Below the pieces are notes generated by a model. It was not told the origin of the DNA and searched no databases. It saw only the letters and a list, made by a program, of their open reading frames with translations. DNA of 64,000 nucleotides from a virus. Shown here piece after piece: positions 6,694 to 13,085 of this stretch. The first letter of the stretch is position 1. The number at the start of each line of letters is the position of its first letter. The translations under genes were made by a program, and so were the position numbers. The stretch spans positions 1 to 64,000 of IMG/VR virus record IMGVR_UViG_3300015262_000004. The stretch is one strand, 5' to 3'.

Positions 6694-6908
6694 CTGCACG
6701 CTCTCTTGGTCATACGTTCGACCAGTAGGTTTAGTAGGCTGCGCCGGCTTTCGTCGACACTCAAAGCGATCACGTTGTTGTTTCGAGGGCCACAGCTGAA
6801 TGGCAATCCCAGCTTGACCAGCTCCGTAGCCACCAGCTCGGCAACGCGGGGCGGCAACAGCGCCATCGCGGGGCGGGGTGTGGCTTCCTTGCGTACGACC
6901 GTATCCAT
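6690..6908 (-). CDS. Hypothetical protein (72 aa)
   Basis: The ATG at 6908 is preceded by GAGGGA. It begins MDTVVRKEATPRPAMALLPP and continues as a helical protein with a single Cys. It overlaps the start of the downstream gene as ATGA. No domain recognised. Confidence 0.7.
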   Translation of the reverse strand: MDTVVRKEATPRPAMALLPPRVAELVATELVKLGLPFSCGPRNNNVIALSVDESRRSLLNLLVERMTKRACR

Positions 6909-6922
6909 ACTGCGTCCCTCAG

Positions 6923-7315
6923 TTAGATGGGCTCTCCGTTGACGATGTCCACGGTTCCCCGCCACTCGTACCCTTGGCGCCCAGCCCAAGCACGGGCCAG
7001 CGTCTCGGCGACGTCGTCGCGAAAGGTGCCAACTGTGTACCGGACCTCAAACAGCTCGCCCGTGCTGCCGTCGACCTTACGGCGCACGTTCATGATCACC
7101 ACCCGGTCGTAACTGGGTGGCGGGTCCGGTTTGTACATCGGCCCACGGCGGGCCTTGTCCCGATTGAACTGCGTGCGCTGCTGCTTGCGGCGCTTCTTGT
7201 CGGCGAGCTTCTGCTGCGCCTCGAACAGCGCCTGCGCCCGTTGTTTTATCGACCGCTCCAAGTCCTTAAAGCTCACTATCCCACTCCCGTTGGGCACAAC
7301 GCGTTGTCGTGTCAT
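6923..7315 (-). CDS. Hypothetical basic protein (130 aa)
   Basis: ATG at 7315. Residues 15-60 form a Lys/Arg/Gln-rich predicted helix (RKQQRTQFNRDKARRGP), and the rest is beta-rich with VVIMNVRRKVDGSTGELFEV. Its composition is consistent with nucleic-acid binding, but no domain is recognised. The ribosome-binding site is weak (AAAAAG). The start codon follows a CAACGCGTTG palindrome. Confidence 0.7.
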   Translation of the reverse strand: MTRQRVVPNGSGIVSFKDLERSIKQRAQALFEAQQKLADKKRRKQQRTQFNRDKARRGPMYKPDPPPSYDRVVIMNVRRKVDGSTGELFEVRYTVGTFRDDVAETLARAWAGRQGYEWRGTVDIVNGEPI

Positions 7316-7366
7316 CTTTTTAGCGGTAGACGTGCGCTTTGTCCACTATAGCGGTGACCGTGTGTC

Positions 7367-7591
7367 TTAGCCCTCGGCGATCAGTTTGAGTTGCGGCAGG
7401 GTGACGCGCTCCAGCCAGAGCGGCCCGAATTGGTTGCGCAGCTGCTGCAACAGGTGCCCGGTTGTTGGGTCGTCCGGGTAGCTGGCCATCGTCCAGTTCA
7501 TGTGCAGTTTCGTTTTCCACTGCGGGCCTTCACGCTCGGCGAACTTCACCAAGGCGGCGGCCTGCTCGGGGGTTGGGTTGCGATTTGGCAT
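7367..7591 (-). CDS. Hypothetical protein (74 aa)
   Basis: ATG at 7591 with AAGGA 9 nt upstream. It begins MPNRNPTPEQAAALVKFAER and ends PQLKLIAEG; mostly helical. First of five closely packed small genes (7367-8217) with 4-nt overlaps or very short gaps. Function unknown. Confidence 0.7.
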   Translation of the reverse strand: MPNRNPTPEQAAALVKFAEREGPQWKTKLHMNWTMASYPDDPTTGHLLQQLRNQFGPLWLERVTLPQLKLIAEG

Positions 7592-7595
7592 GGTG

Positions 7596-7805
7596 TCAGT
7601 CCTTCTCGCGGGTTTTGAGGAAGGCCAGCAGCAGCGTTTCAGCGTTGGCCATCGCCTCCAGCACGGGATAAAGATCATCCATGTTGTCGTCGCCTTTGAT
7701 CTCCATGGCGCTGTAGATCGCTAGCACTTGCGTACGCACGACGTCCTGAGATTCCGCGATGGCTTCCAGTTGCCTGCGTTGGACTTGCTTCAATGATTTG
7801 CTCAT
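7596..7805 (-). CDS. Hypothetical protein (69 aa), helical
   Basis: The ATG at 7805 overlaps the upstream stop (ATGA). It begins MSKSLKQVQRRQLEAIAESQ and is acidic and helical throughout (MDDLYPVLEAMANAETLLLA). No domain recognised. Confidence 0.7.
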   Translation of the reverse strand: MSKSLKQVQRRQLEAIAESQDVVRTQVLAIYSAMEIKGDDNMDDLYPVLEAMANAETLLLAFLKTREKD

Positions 7806-8029
7806 GGCTTCGCCCCGTTGTTGTAGTTGTCTACCAACACACGCACAGCCTCGGCAAGGTCTATGACCTCATTGAACAGGGCGTTGTAGTCGTTGCCAGT
7901 CGGGCTTACCGCGTTGTCGCCGGCGTGTTTCTTGTCGTTGAGGGTTTCGTCATGGGCCAGTAACCGCGCTTCGAGGCCGGCTACCAGATCGGCCACGGCG
8001 GCCAGAGTCTCGCTTGCTGATTGGGTCAT
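7802..8029 (-). CDS. Hypothetical protein (75 aa), helical
   Basis: The ATG at 8029 overlaps the upstream stop. It encodes MTQSASETLAAVADLVAGLE and later YNALFNEVIDLAEAVRVLVD; likely a helical hairpin. No domain recognised. Confidence 0.7.
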   Translation of the reverse strand: MTQSASETLAAVADLVAGLEARLLAHDETLNDKKHAGDNAVSPTGNDYNALFNEVIDLAEAVRVLVDNYNNGAKP

Positions 8030-8217
8030 GGGTTCGCTCCTACAGGTTGTTTGGCCAGGTGCTTGAGGATGCGTTTCTTGGCAGCGTCATAACGCGCCTG
8101 AATTTCGTCCTGATCTTCCAGCCGCGCCGAACCAATAAAGCCCAGGTCGATCGCGGCCGCCTCGAATTCCTCAAGCGCTTCGAGTGCGTACTTGGATACC
8201 TTTTTGTCTTCGCTCAC
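8026..8217 (-). CDS. Hypothetical protein (63 aa), GTG start
   Basis: The GTG at 8217 is supported by GAGGAG about 6 nt upstream and overlaps the upstream stop (GTGA). It encodes MSEDKKVSKYALEALEEFEA and ends KKRILKHLAKQPVGANP. Helical, function unknown. Confidence 0.7.
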   Translation of the reverse strand: MSEDKKVSKYALEALEEFEAAAIDLGFIGSARLEDQDEIQARYDAAKKRILKHLAKQPVGANP

Positions 8218-8597
8218 AGCTCCTCCTCGAAGGTGGCCAGACCGTCAACCACCGGGCCATCCCGGTCAAAGGCCAGCCAGTCGCAACGGTGCTCCTCGGC
8301 AAACAGCATCAGCGTGGACAGCGGGTCGTCCAGCTCATGGTTGGCCATGAACAGCTTGGTGCTTTCCGGGGCAAGGCAGACCCGGTACCCGTATTCGCTG
8401 ATAGGGTCGACGATCAGGTACGGACCGACTTCGCAGGCCTCGGGGTCGATCTCAGTCGGCAGCGACAGGTCGGGGAACGCCGGGTTACAGCGGTTCTGCG
8501 CTTGCAGCCACTCAAGGTAAAGGGGCGGCAGGTGCGCCGTGCTGAGCATCAGCGTGCGCTGGATTTCCAGCCCCGCGTCGGGGTCGCTAAAGGACAT
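8214..8597 (-). CDS. Hypothetical protein (127 aa)
   Basis: ATG at 8597 with GAGGAG upstream, and it overlaps the end of 8587-9078. It contains LPPLYLEWLQAQNRCNPAFP and GPYLIVDPISEYGYRVCLAP, then an acidic end. Distantly it has the look of a SUKH-like (SMI1/KNR4) protein, with YLEWLQ.. N followed by a G-Y-x-x-V strand, but this is only an impression. Confidence 0.7.
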   Translation of the reverse strand: MSFSDPDAGLEIQRTLMLSTAHLPPLYLEWLQAQNRCNPAFPDLSLPTEIDPEACEVGPYLIVDPISEYGYRVCLAPESTKLFMANHELDDPLSTLMLFAEEHRCDWLAFDRDGPVVDGLATFEEEL

Positions 8598-9078
8598 GTT
8601 TCATCTCCTCATCATTCAAGTCTGTGATGCAAGCAACGCTGAAATCGCCGTAATACTTGCCGCCGTAAAACAGCATGTCCTCGGCGAACGGAACCACTTC
8701 GACAGTGCCGTCAGCTTTGAACAACTGGACGCAGTTGGCCACGGCCAACGTGTTCTCAGGGACGGCCTCTGGCAGCTTGTCGTCGGTGTTGATGACCACC
8801 AACTTGGCGCGGATCTTAGGGCCATCAAAACCCCAGTCCTCCATGTCCTGATCCTTGTTGTCGCGACCGTGGTACAGGTGCAGATAGACGTCGCCACCCA
8901 GCACGCTGCGGGCCAGAGTGGTGCCACTCTGGGTGCCGTCGAACAGGCTGTCATGATCGGTGTGGAACATCCGCAGGTGGGAACCGTAGGTGATCGACAG
9001 GGAACATTCAGGCAGTAAACGCATCTCGGATTTAGTCCCGAGGCGGTTGTAGATGTCGCATTCATCACGAGCGTTCAT
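8587..9078 (-). CDS. Hypothetical protein (163 aa)
   Basis: The ATG at 9078 follows the standard CTGGAGAGAAACC leader, and a 27-bp palindrome lies further up (9138-9164), so this gene heads the run down to 7367. It is rich in Asp and aromatic residues (LGGDVYLHLYHGRDNKDQD) and probably a beta-rich cytoplasmic protein. No domain recognised. Confidence 0.75.
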   Translation of the reverse strand: MNARDECDIYNRLGTKSEMRLLPECSLSITYGSHLRMFHTDHDSLFDGTQSGTTLARSVLGGDVYLHLYHGRDNKDQDMEDWGFDGPKIRAKLVVINTDDKLPEAVPENTLAVANCVQLFKADGTVEVVPFAEDMLFYGGKYYGDFSVACITDLNDEEMKHVL

Positions 9079-9137
9079 GGTTTCTCTCCAGACAGTGTTG
9101 GCCAGTCTCATCAGTATGCTGTGGCCATGCAACATAG

Positions 9138-9164
9138 ACGCCGTCCCTACTGTAGGGACGGCGT
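9138..9164. repeat. Dispersed hairpin palindrome, copy 4
   Basis: Perfect 27-bp palindrome: core TCCCTACTGTAGGGA with ACGCCG/CGGCGT arms. It is upstream of the gene at 8587-9078. The 60-nt spacer up to the start codon resembles the spacer after copy 3. Confidence 0.9.
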
Positions 9165-9180
9165 TTCGACAGTGTGTTCC

Positions 9181-9471
9181 CTACCAGCGTGCCCACTCGG
9201 GCAGCTCGTTGTAGATGGACTGGGCAATGCGCTCGTAATTGAGCGCCGTGTCGATGCCCCCAGCCACTCGGCATGATCTGGCAGTCAAGGCGTTCCACGC
9301 GTAGTGCGCCAGATCCTTGGCCGCTTCCTTGGCTTGCTTGCCGTCCGAGTCGAACAGCTCCGTGGCGTGATTCCCGCCGCTGTGGCGGGTGGCAAAGGCG
9401 CGCAGCTCATCGTCGTTCATGGCGTCCAGATTCGGGATGCCATCGGGGTCAACCGGGTGAATCAGGTTCAT
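9181..9471 (-). CDS. Hypothetical protein (96 aa)
   Basis: The ATG at 9471 is preceded by the GTGGAGAGAAACT leader. Instead of the palindrome hairpin, this leader carries 9-bp repeat array C (9488-9532). It encodes MNLIHPVDPDGIPNLDAMND, a helical middle and EWARW at the C-terminus. No domain recognised. Confidence 0.75.
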   Translation of the reverse strand: MNLIHPVDPDGIPNLDAMNDDELRAFATRHSGGNHATELFDSDGKQAKEAAKDLAHYAWNALTARSCRVAGGIDTALNYERIAQSIYNELPEWARW

Positions 9472-9487
9472 AGTTTCTCTCCACAAG

Positions 9488-9532
9488 GTGTGTAAGTTGC
9501 GTAACGTATGTAAGTTACGCAACGGGTGTATT
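9488..9532. repeat. 9-bp tandem repeat array C
   Basis: In register: GTGTGTAAG, TTGCGTAAC, GTATGTAAG, TTACGCAAC, then the degenerate GGGTGTATT. These are the same units as the arrays beside parA. It occupies the gap between the HicB-like gene (9531-9803) and the gene at 9181-9471. A second binding region for the partition/regulatory protein is inferred. Confidence 0.75.
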
Positions 9533-9803
9533 AAGGACGGCCGACCAACAAATTCCACACCTCGATCTGGGCCAGGGTCGCCGCTGGCAGCTGCACAACG
9601 TGTTCGCCGGCCTGCGGTGGTGTGGCTTGGGGAAAAGCGCGGCGTTGGTCCATGTACAGGGAGAACACCGTTTCGATTGCGTCCACGGCTTCACTGATGG
9701 CGTGCGGCAGGTCATCGCCGTAGCTGTTCAACTCCGGCAGGTCGCGGCACATCACCGCGACACCCACAGCGTCCTGTTCAAAGCGGACCGCAAAGGCGTA
9801 CAT
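9531..9803 (-). CDS. HicB-like (orphan antitoxin-type) protein
   Basis: Encodes 90 aa. MYAFAVRFEQDAVGVAVMCR followed by DLPELNSYGDDLPHAISEAV and DAIETVF matches the HicB N-terminal fold (Y-x-V, D-x-x-G-x-x-V, D-L-P-x, G-x-x-x-x-E-A, A-x-x-A-I/L). HicB proteins neutralise HicA RNases and often repress their own genes. No HicA (a short dsRBD-like protein with a catalytic His) was found adjacent, so this may be an orphan acting as an anti-toxin decoy or regulator. Its start overlaps the upstream stop (TGATG). Confidence 0.75.
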   Translation of the reverse strand: MYAFAVRFEQDAVGVAVMCRDLPELNSYGDDLPHAISEAVDAIETVFSLYMDQRRAFPQATPPQAGEHVVQLPAATLAQIEVWNLLVGRP

Positions 9804-10069
9804 CAGCTGCCCAGCAACTTGATGATCAGGGCCATGATCCCGCCAATGGCAGCGAACATGCCCGCCGCTGCGGCCATCGGGTACCAGAAGGTTTCGCGGG
9901 TAAACTTCCCGGCCTCGGCTATCAGTTTCGCCGCCTCGGAATTCAGCTTGGCCGTTTCCGCTTTAAACTTCCCCGACTCCTCATTGAGCTTCGTGGTTTC
10001 GGCCATCAGTTTGGCGATCTCCGCGTGGATCTTTTCCAGCTCAGTCGTCGACAGTCCCGCACTTTCCAT
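9803..10069 (-). CDS. Coiled-coil protein with C-terminal membrane anchor
   Basis: Encodes 88 aa from the ATG at 10069, with CTGGAGAG about 5 nt upstream. Residues 10-60 are heptad-like repeats of the form A-K-L-x-x-E (KLMAETTKLNEESGKFKAET), and the C-terminal 25 residues are a hydrophobic span (AAAAGMFAAIGGIMALIIKL). The architecture resembles Bdr-type or DUF1640-like coiled-coil membrane proteins. It is unusual in an early accessory operon. It may localise a partner at the membrane (inference). Confidence 0.75.
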   Translation of the reverse strand: MESAGLSTTELEKIHAEIAKLMAETTKLNEESGKFKAETAKLNSEAAKLIAEAGKFTRETFWYPMAAAAGMFAAIGGIMALIIKLLGS

Positions 10070-10089
10070 GGTCACTCTCCAGACGGTGC

Positions 10090-10106
10090 GTCCCTACTGT
10101 AGGGAC
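10090..10106. repeat. Dispersed hairpin palindrome, copy 5
   Basis: 17-bp perfect palindrome GTCCCTACTGTAGGGAC, nine nt before the GGAGAG site of the coiled-coil protein gene. Confidence 0.9.
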
Positions 10107-10130
10107 AGGGTGGTATAGGTACAGCATACC

Positions 10131-10421
10131 TCAGCTGCAAAATTCCGACTCGGCACCCACGGTGCGCTGTATCGCCCCGATCAGCATGCGGGTGCCGTTG
10201 TGGCGCTCCACGATGATCAGGTGTTCCAGCCAGTCGCGGATCCGGGCGTTGACGTGGATGATCACCGCCTTGACGTCTTCACCACTGGCAAAGCGCAGCG
10301 CTCGCTGGTAGGTGGCCACGAAGTGCGCCACGTCGTCGGCTGGACACTCCGACATGTTGTCCACGTAGCGCAACGTGATGTCGCACATATTAGTGGCCCC
10401 GAACGGTTTGTTCTGATGCAT
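10131..10421 (-). CDS. Hypothetical protein (96 aa)
   Basis: The ATG at 10421 follows TTTGGAGAGAAACCC, with palindrome copy 6 just upstream and a sigma70-like promoter at 10496-10524. It encodes MHQNKPFGATNMCDITLRYV, then helices with SGEDVKAVIIHVNARIRDWL. No domain recognised. It is the first gene of the transcript reaching leftward from 10.5 kb. Confidence 0.75.
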   Translation of the reverse strand: MHQNKPFGATNMCDITLRYVDNMSECPADDVAHFVATYQRALRFASGEDVKAVIIHVNARIRDWLEHLIIVERHNGTRMLIGAIQRTVGAESEFCS

Positions 10422-10441
10422 GGGTTTCTCTCCAAAGGGTG

Positions 10442-10458
10442 GTCCCTACTGTAGGGAC
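10442..10458. repeat. Dispersed hairpin palindrome, copy 6
   Basis: 17-bp perfect palindrome GTCCCTACTGTAGGGAC between the promoter at 10496-10524 and the GGAGAG site of the gene at 10131-10421. Confidence 0.9.
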
Positions 10459-10495
10459 GGTGGTTCGCTTCACACATATCTCTATGTGTATAACT

Positions 10496-10524
10496 ACTAT
10501 ACACCTATAGGCGCAAGTGGTCAA
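10496..10524 (-). promoter_or_regulatory. Sigma70-like promoter with overlapping palindrome
   Basis: On the minus strand TTGACC (10519-10524) and TATAGT (10496-10501) are 17 bp apart. The palindrome GTATAACTACTATAC (10488-10502) covers the -10 region, as at 1662-1676 and 51144-51158. It drives the operon from 10421 leftward. Confidence 0.75.
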
Positions 10525-10558
10525 TGCAGGCTATCGCTACAACGCGTTGTGGTAAGGG

Positions 10559-10813
10559 TTATTGCAGGCTGGTGGTCTTGGCGTGCAGGCGCACCATCCA
10601 GCGTTCGCGGTACAGGTCCATGCTCTTGGCCATGCGGCCCAAGGCCCTAGCCACTGCGAGCGGTACGTGCTCGGAATGGTCGCCGGGGATGGCTGCCAGC
10701 AGCACCTCGATGTGGATCGATCTCGGGATACAGACATCCGGCAGCGCGTCGGCTTCCAGCAGTCCGTTCAATTCGTCCAGGGCGTCCAGCAGGGTCTTGA
10801 ATTCTGGGGTCAT
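10559..10813 (-). CDS. Hypothetical protein (84 aa)
   Basis: ATG at 10813 (MTPEFKTLLDALDELNGLLE). No good ribosome-binding site is visible and the upstream 65 bp to the next gene hold no clear signal, so the start is tentative. Mostly helical, ending YRERWMVRLHAKTTSLQ. It lies downstream of the two TrfB-like regulators. Confidence 0.6.
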   Translation of the reverse strand: MTPEFKTLLDALDELNGLLEADALPDVCIPRSIHIEVLLAAIPGDHSEHVPLAVARALGRMAKSMDLYRERWMVRLHAKTTSLQ

Positions 10814-10878
10814 TCGGCAGCGTCCAACACGTTGTGGGAGGGAACGCCGCTGGCCCCGATACTCTGGGGCTTCGCGGC

Positions 10879-11322
10879 TTACACTTTCGACCAGCCTGCG
10901 TCTGGTACAACCTCGGCCGCTGGCCGGGATCGTGGATACCAAGACAGCCTGAGACGCTCTACTGCGTCACGTACCTGGCCGTGGAACTGGGGCGGGATGT
11001 CGCGCAGCACCAACGTATGGTCGGGGTTGTGGAGGTACCACGCCGCGCCCAACATGCCGAACCGCTCCATTACTGCCTGACACGCACCACGCACCATCGC
11101 TTGCGTTTCACCGCAGGCAACAGCGGCCAGTTTGTACGACATCTTATCCACCAGCACCATGCGTGCGGCTCGCTGGGTACGTGGTCGCACCGCAGGCTTG
11201 ATCCCGGACATCAGGTTCACCCATTGCGATTGCGAGAACGTGCGTACTTCGCGACCCGGCACGAACGGCTCAAAGTCGTACGGCAGCGCTGGCGGATTGA
11301 TCGGCGTCGTCTTCTGGCTCAT
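10879..11322 (-). CDS. TrfB/KorA-like transcriptional regulator 1
   Basis: Encodes 147 aa from the ATG at 11322, with AGGAG upstream. Residues 28-85 (TFSQSQWVNLMSGIKPAVRP, then RTQRAARMVLVDKMSYKLAA and VACGETQAMVRGACQAV) match the TrfB/KorA pattern: a short helix, V-L-V-D, then a helix-turn-helix with A-x-x-x-G-x-x-x-x-x-V. KorA proteins of IncP plasmids repress many backbone operons through palindromic operators. It is the second gene of a regulator pair with 11341-11865. The dispersed palindromes of this genome are candidate targets (inference). Confidence 0.65.
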   Translation of the reverse strand: MSQKTTPINPPALPYDFEPFVPGREVRTFSQSQWVNLMSGIKPAVRPRTQRAARMVLVDKMSYKLAAVACGETQAMVRGACQAVMERFGMLGAAWYLHNPDHTLVLRDIPPQFHGQVRDAVERLRLSWYPRSRPAAEVVPDAGWSKV

Positions 11323-11340
11323 GGCAATTAACTCCTATTG

Positions 11341-11865
11341 TTACGGGATCAAAACACGACCTTGTGCGTCGTACATCTCCCCGGTGCCGCTGATATAGAC
11401 CCGGTCCGCTGGTGGCGGTGGCCGGCCTATGTACTCTTGTCCAACCTGCACAGCCTGTGCCGGTTGTTGCTGGTGGTGCTGTGGTTGTAGTGCTGGTTGG
11501 TGGTTCGGCTGGCGTACCGCTGCCAGTGGTTGCTGCGTCCCTACAGTAGGGACACCACGGCGTGCCAGCTCAACGGCGGCCGCGTCCTGCACTTCCCAGA
11601 TTCCCAGCTGGCGAGTGATCAAGCCGTGCAATGTCGCCGAGTGGTGACGTGGACAGGTAACCGTCCAAGTATCCATGAGGGCATCTGTGTCGTGCTTGTG
11701 TGCCTGTGTCTTGAGCGCTTTGTAAACACCGGACCGACTAGCACCCGTCTTGCGCACTGCGTCGGTGATGGTGTAACCCTCTACAAGGTGCAGTTTTAGC
11801 GCCTGATAGATGTCGCTCGACCGCTGGCTATACGCAGCATTGAACTGTTCGAGGGTCAATAGCAT
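11341..11865 (-). CDS. TrfB/KorA-like transcriptional regulator 2
   Basis: Encodes 174 aa. The start is the ATG at 11865 because GGAGG lies 8 nt upstream. Residues 1-55 (MLLTLEQFNAAYSQRSSDIY, then QALKLHLVEGYTITDAVRKT and GASRSGVYKALKT) match the TrfB/KorA helix-turn-helix. Residues 110-140 are a Gln/His/Pro-rich linker (QPQHHQQQPAQAVQ), and the C-terminus is GTGEMYDAQGRVLIP. The coding sequence contains palindrome copy 7 (11537-11553), read as V-P-T-V-G-T, which allows autoregulation from within the gene. It is the first gene after the gene-free, repeat-rich block. Confidence 0.7.
   Translation of the reverse strand: MLLTLEQFNAAYSQRSSDIYQALKLHLVEGYTITDAVRKTGASRSGVYKALKTQAHKHDTDALMDTWTVTCPRHHSATLHGLITRQLGIWEVQDAAAVELARRGVPTVGTQQPLAAVRQPNHQPALQPQHHQQQPAQAVQVGQEYIGRPPPPADRVYISGTGEMYDAQGRVLIP
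11537..11553. repeat. Dispersed hairpin palindrome, copy 7 (inside a gene)
   Basis: GTCCCTACAGTAGGGAC lies inside the coding sequence of TrfB-like regulator 2, where it is translated. The centre base is A here, as at copy 3. Confidence 0.9.
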
Positions 11866-12058
11866 GGGTGAAACCTCCAAGGTTGTCGCGCGGGCATCAT
11901 AAAGCCCGTTGCCAGTATAAGGCCGCTATGGTACGTCGTCCAATAGTGGACACAGTTGGATCCAAGGGAGACATATTGCTTATCTGGCGCCAGTTTCCTA
12001 GCGCTAAACCACCTAGGCGCTAGGTTAGTGGGTGCTAATCGGCAACAGTTCCCGGCGA

Positions 12059-12073
12059 TCCCTACTGTAGGGA
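12059..12073. repeat. Dispersed hairpin palindrome, copy 8
   Basis: Core TCCCTACTGTAGGGA only (15 bp), in the gene-free block. Confidence 0.9.
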
Positions 12074-12324
12074 CGCAGAACGCGCACTAAGATTTAGTGC
12101 GACACGGCGAACGCTAGGTTAGTGGTTAATTGTGACGCTTAACCCACTCGGGGAGACGTAAGCGAGCGCTTAACCGGTAGACATCAGTAGACAGTCTGCG
12201 CCTTACGCGGTGGACGTGTCTACTCCGTGTGTCAAGTGTACGCGTCTACTGTTTAGCGCTCTGGCTAGGCTGCGGGGTAAAGTGGGGTAATTTGTCCACT
12301 GTGCAAGGCCTTAAAGGTGCACAG

Positions 12325-12620
12325 ATGTAAGGTGCTAGGCGGCGATATGTAAAGAGTGCGGCAACCTCTTACATCGGTTCTAGGCAATGAATACAGGGCT
12401 AAATGTAACGATGTAATAAATGTAAGAGTTGCCGAGGGTAGACGTATTAGGGAACGGGTTGGCTAGGGGGACTAAGCAGCTTAGCGGGCGCCGTTGCTTC
12501 GTGGCTGTGCACCGTTAAGCCTTATGTGTCTACTCTTTAAGGTTACATTTATTACATTTTAACATCTGGCCCCGTGTTTGCTGGGTGAAAGTCCATGTAA
12601 AGGCCTAATTGGCTTTACAT
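12325..12620. repeat. Cluster of ATGTAA hexamers (origin-like iterons)
   Basis: ATGTAA at 12325, 12347, 12403, 12411, 12420 and 12595, and TTACAT at 12369, 12543, 12552 and 12615. Three copies at 12403-12425 are spaced 8-9 bp. An imperfect 13-bp inverted repeat (12361-12374 with 12420-12432) encloses them. ATGTAAAG/CTTTACAT forms another inverted repeat at 12595-12620. The segment is AT-richer than the genome. It may bind an initiator or the primase-helicase (inference). Confidence 0.6.
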
Positions 12621-12719
12621 AATAGTGGCTTAACCCCCGGCCACGCTGGGCCAAACGTTACAATGTCCACTTGTCCACCACGTACAGGGCTGCGCCGGGC
12701 CTAGTGGCGACGTTCGGTG

Positions 12720-12734
12720 TCCCTACTGTAGGGA
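12720..12734. repeat. Dispersed hairpin palindrome, copy 9
   Basis: Core TCCCTACTGTAGGGA (15 bp), in the gene-free block between the hexamer cluster and the CAACGCGTTG cluster. Confidence 0.9.
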
Positions 12735-12756
12735 TCTTGGCCACTGGGCAACGCTG

Positions 12757-13085
12757 CAACGCGTTGGGGCGACGTCGCGCCGTAGTGTGTGGGTCCGCAC
12801 TGGGCAACGTGTTGATGTCGTCCCTAGGCCACGCAGAGCCCCGGCAACGCGTCGCTGCTGCGTCACCCTGTGCCGTCGTGGGTTCACCCCTGTGCAACGC
12901 GTTGCCCGCGCCCCAAGCCTGCGCAGCCACTAGGCAACGCGTTGCAGCGCGCTAGGCCCGCAGGAACGAAGAAGCCCGGCACTAGGCCGGGCTTGGTACT
13001 CCGTGCAACGTGTTAGGCAGCGTCGGACTCTGGCACGTCGTCACCCAGCTCGGTTACCTCCTCGACTTCGTCGGCCAACGCGTTG
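12757..13085. repeat. Cluster of CAACGCGTTG-type palindromes
   Basis: Copies or close variants (CAACGTGTTG, CAACGCGTCG, CAACGTGTTA) begin at 12757, 12805, 12845, 12895, 12935, 13006 and 13076, with 40-71 bp spacing. The same 10-mer occurs singly at 2632, 6436, 7297, 10540, 52886 and 61151. The density in non-coding DNA suggests a binding site. The ligand is unknown. Confidence 0.65.
12972..12994 (-). terminator. Rho-independent terminator
   Basis: AAGCCCGGC/GCCGGGCTT, a 9-bp stem with a 5-nt loop. On the minus strand it is followed by the pyrimidine run CTTCTTCGTTCC. It lies just downstream of the gene at 13013-13681. The tail is like that of the terminator at 21423-21452. Confidence 0.8.

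Larger units (their letters stand above)
11866..13012. other. Gene-free repeat-rich block, candidate replication origin and regulatory region
   Basis: About 1.15 kb without a convincing gene on either strand. Seen here: palindrome copies 8 and 9; GCTAGGTTAGTGG twice (12019-12031 and 12113-12125); inverted repeat GCACTAA/TTAGTGC (12084-12100); several GTCTAC/GTAGAC boxes (12176-12250); ten ATGTAA/TTACAT hexamers between 12325 and 12620, with an AT-rich pocket; CAACGCGTTG-type palindromes from 12757; and a terminator at 12972-12994. Iterated short motifs plus an AT-rich pocket are typical of origins. The origin assignment is inference. Confidence 0.6.

Noticed and set aside
9079-9115. CUGAUGAG followed by GAGAGAAAC in the leader resembles the hammerhead ribozyme core.
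   Set aside because: The bases between CUGAUGA and GAAA do not form the required stem II, and no flanking stems I/III were found. The GAGAGAAAC is explained by the shared ribosome-binding leader.
12658-12955. Short open frames in the CAACGCGTTG cluster.
   Set aside because: They lack ribosome-binding sites, contain the palindrome in several frames, and have atypical composition.
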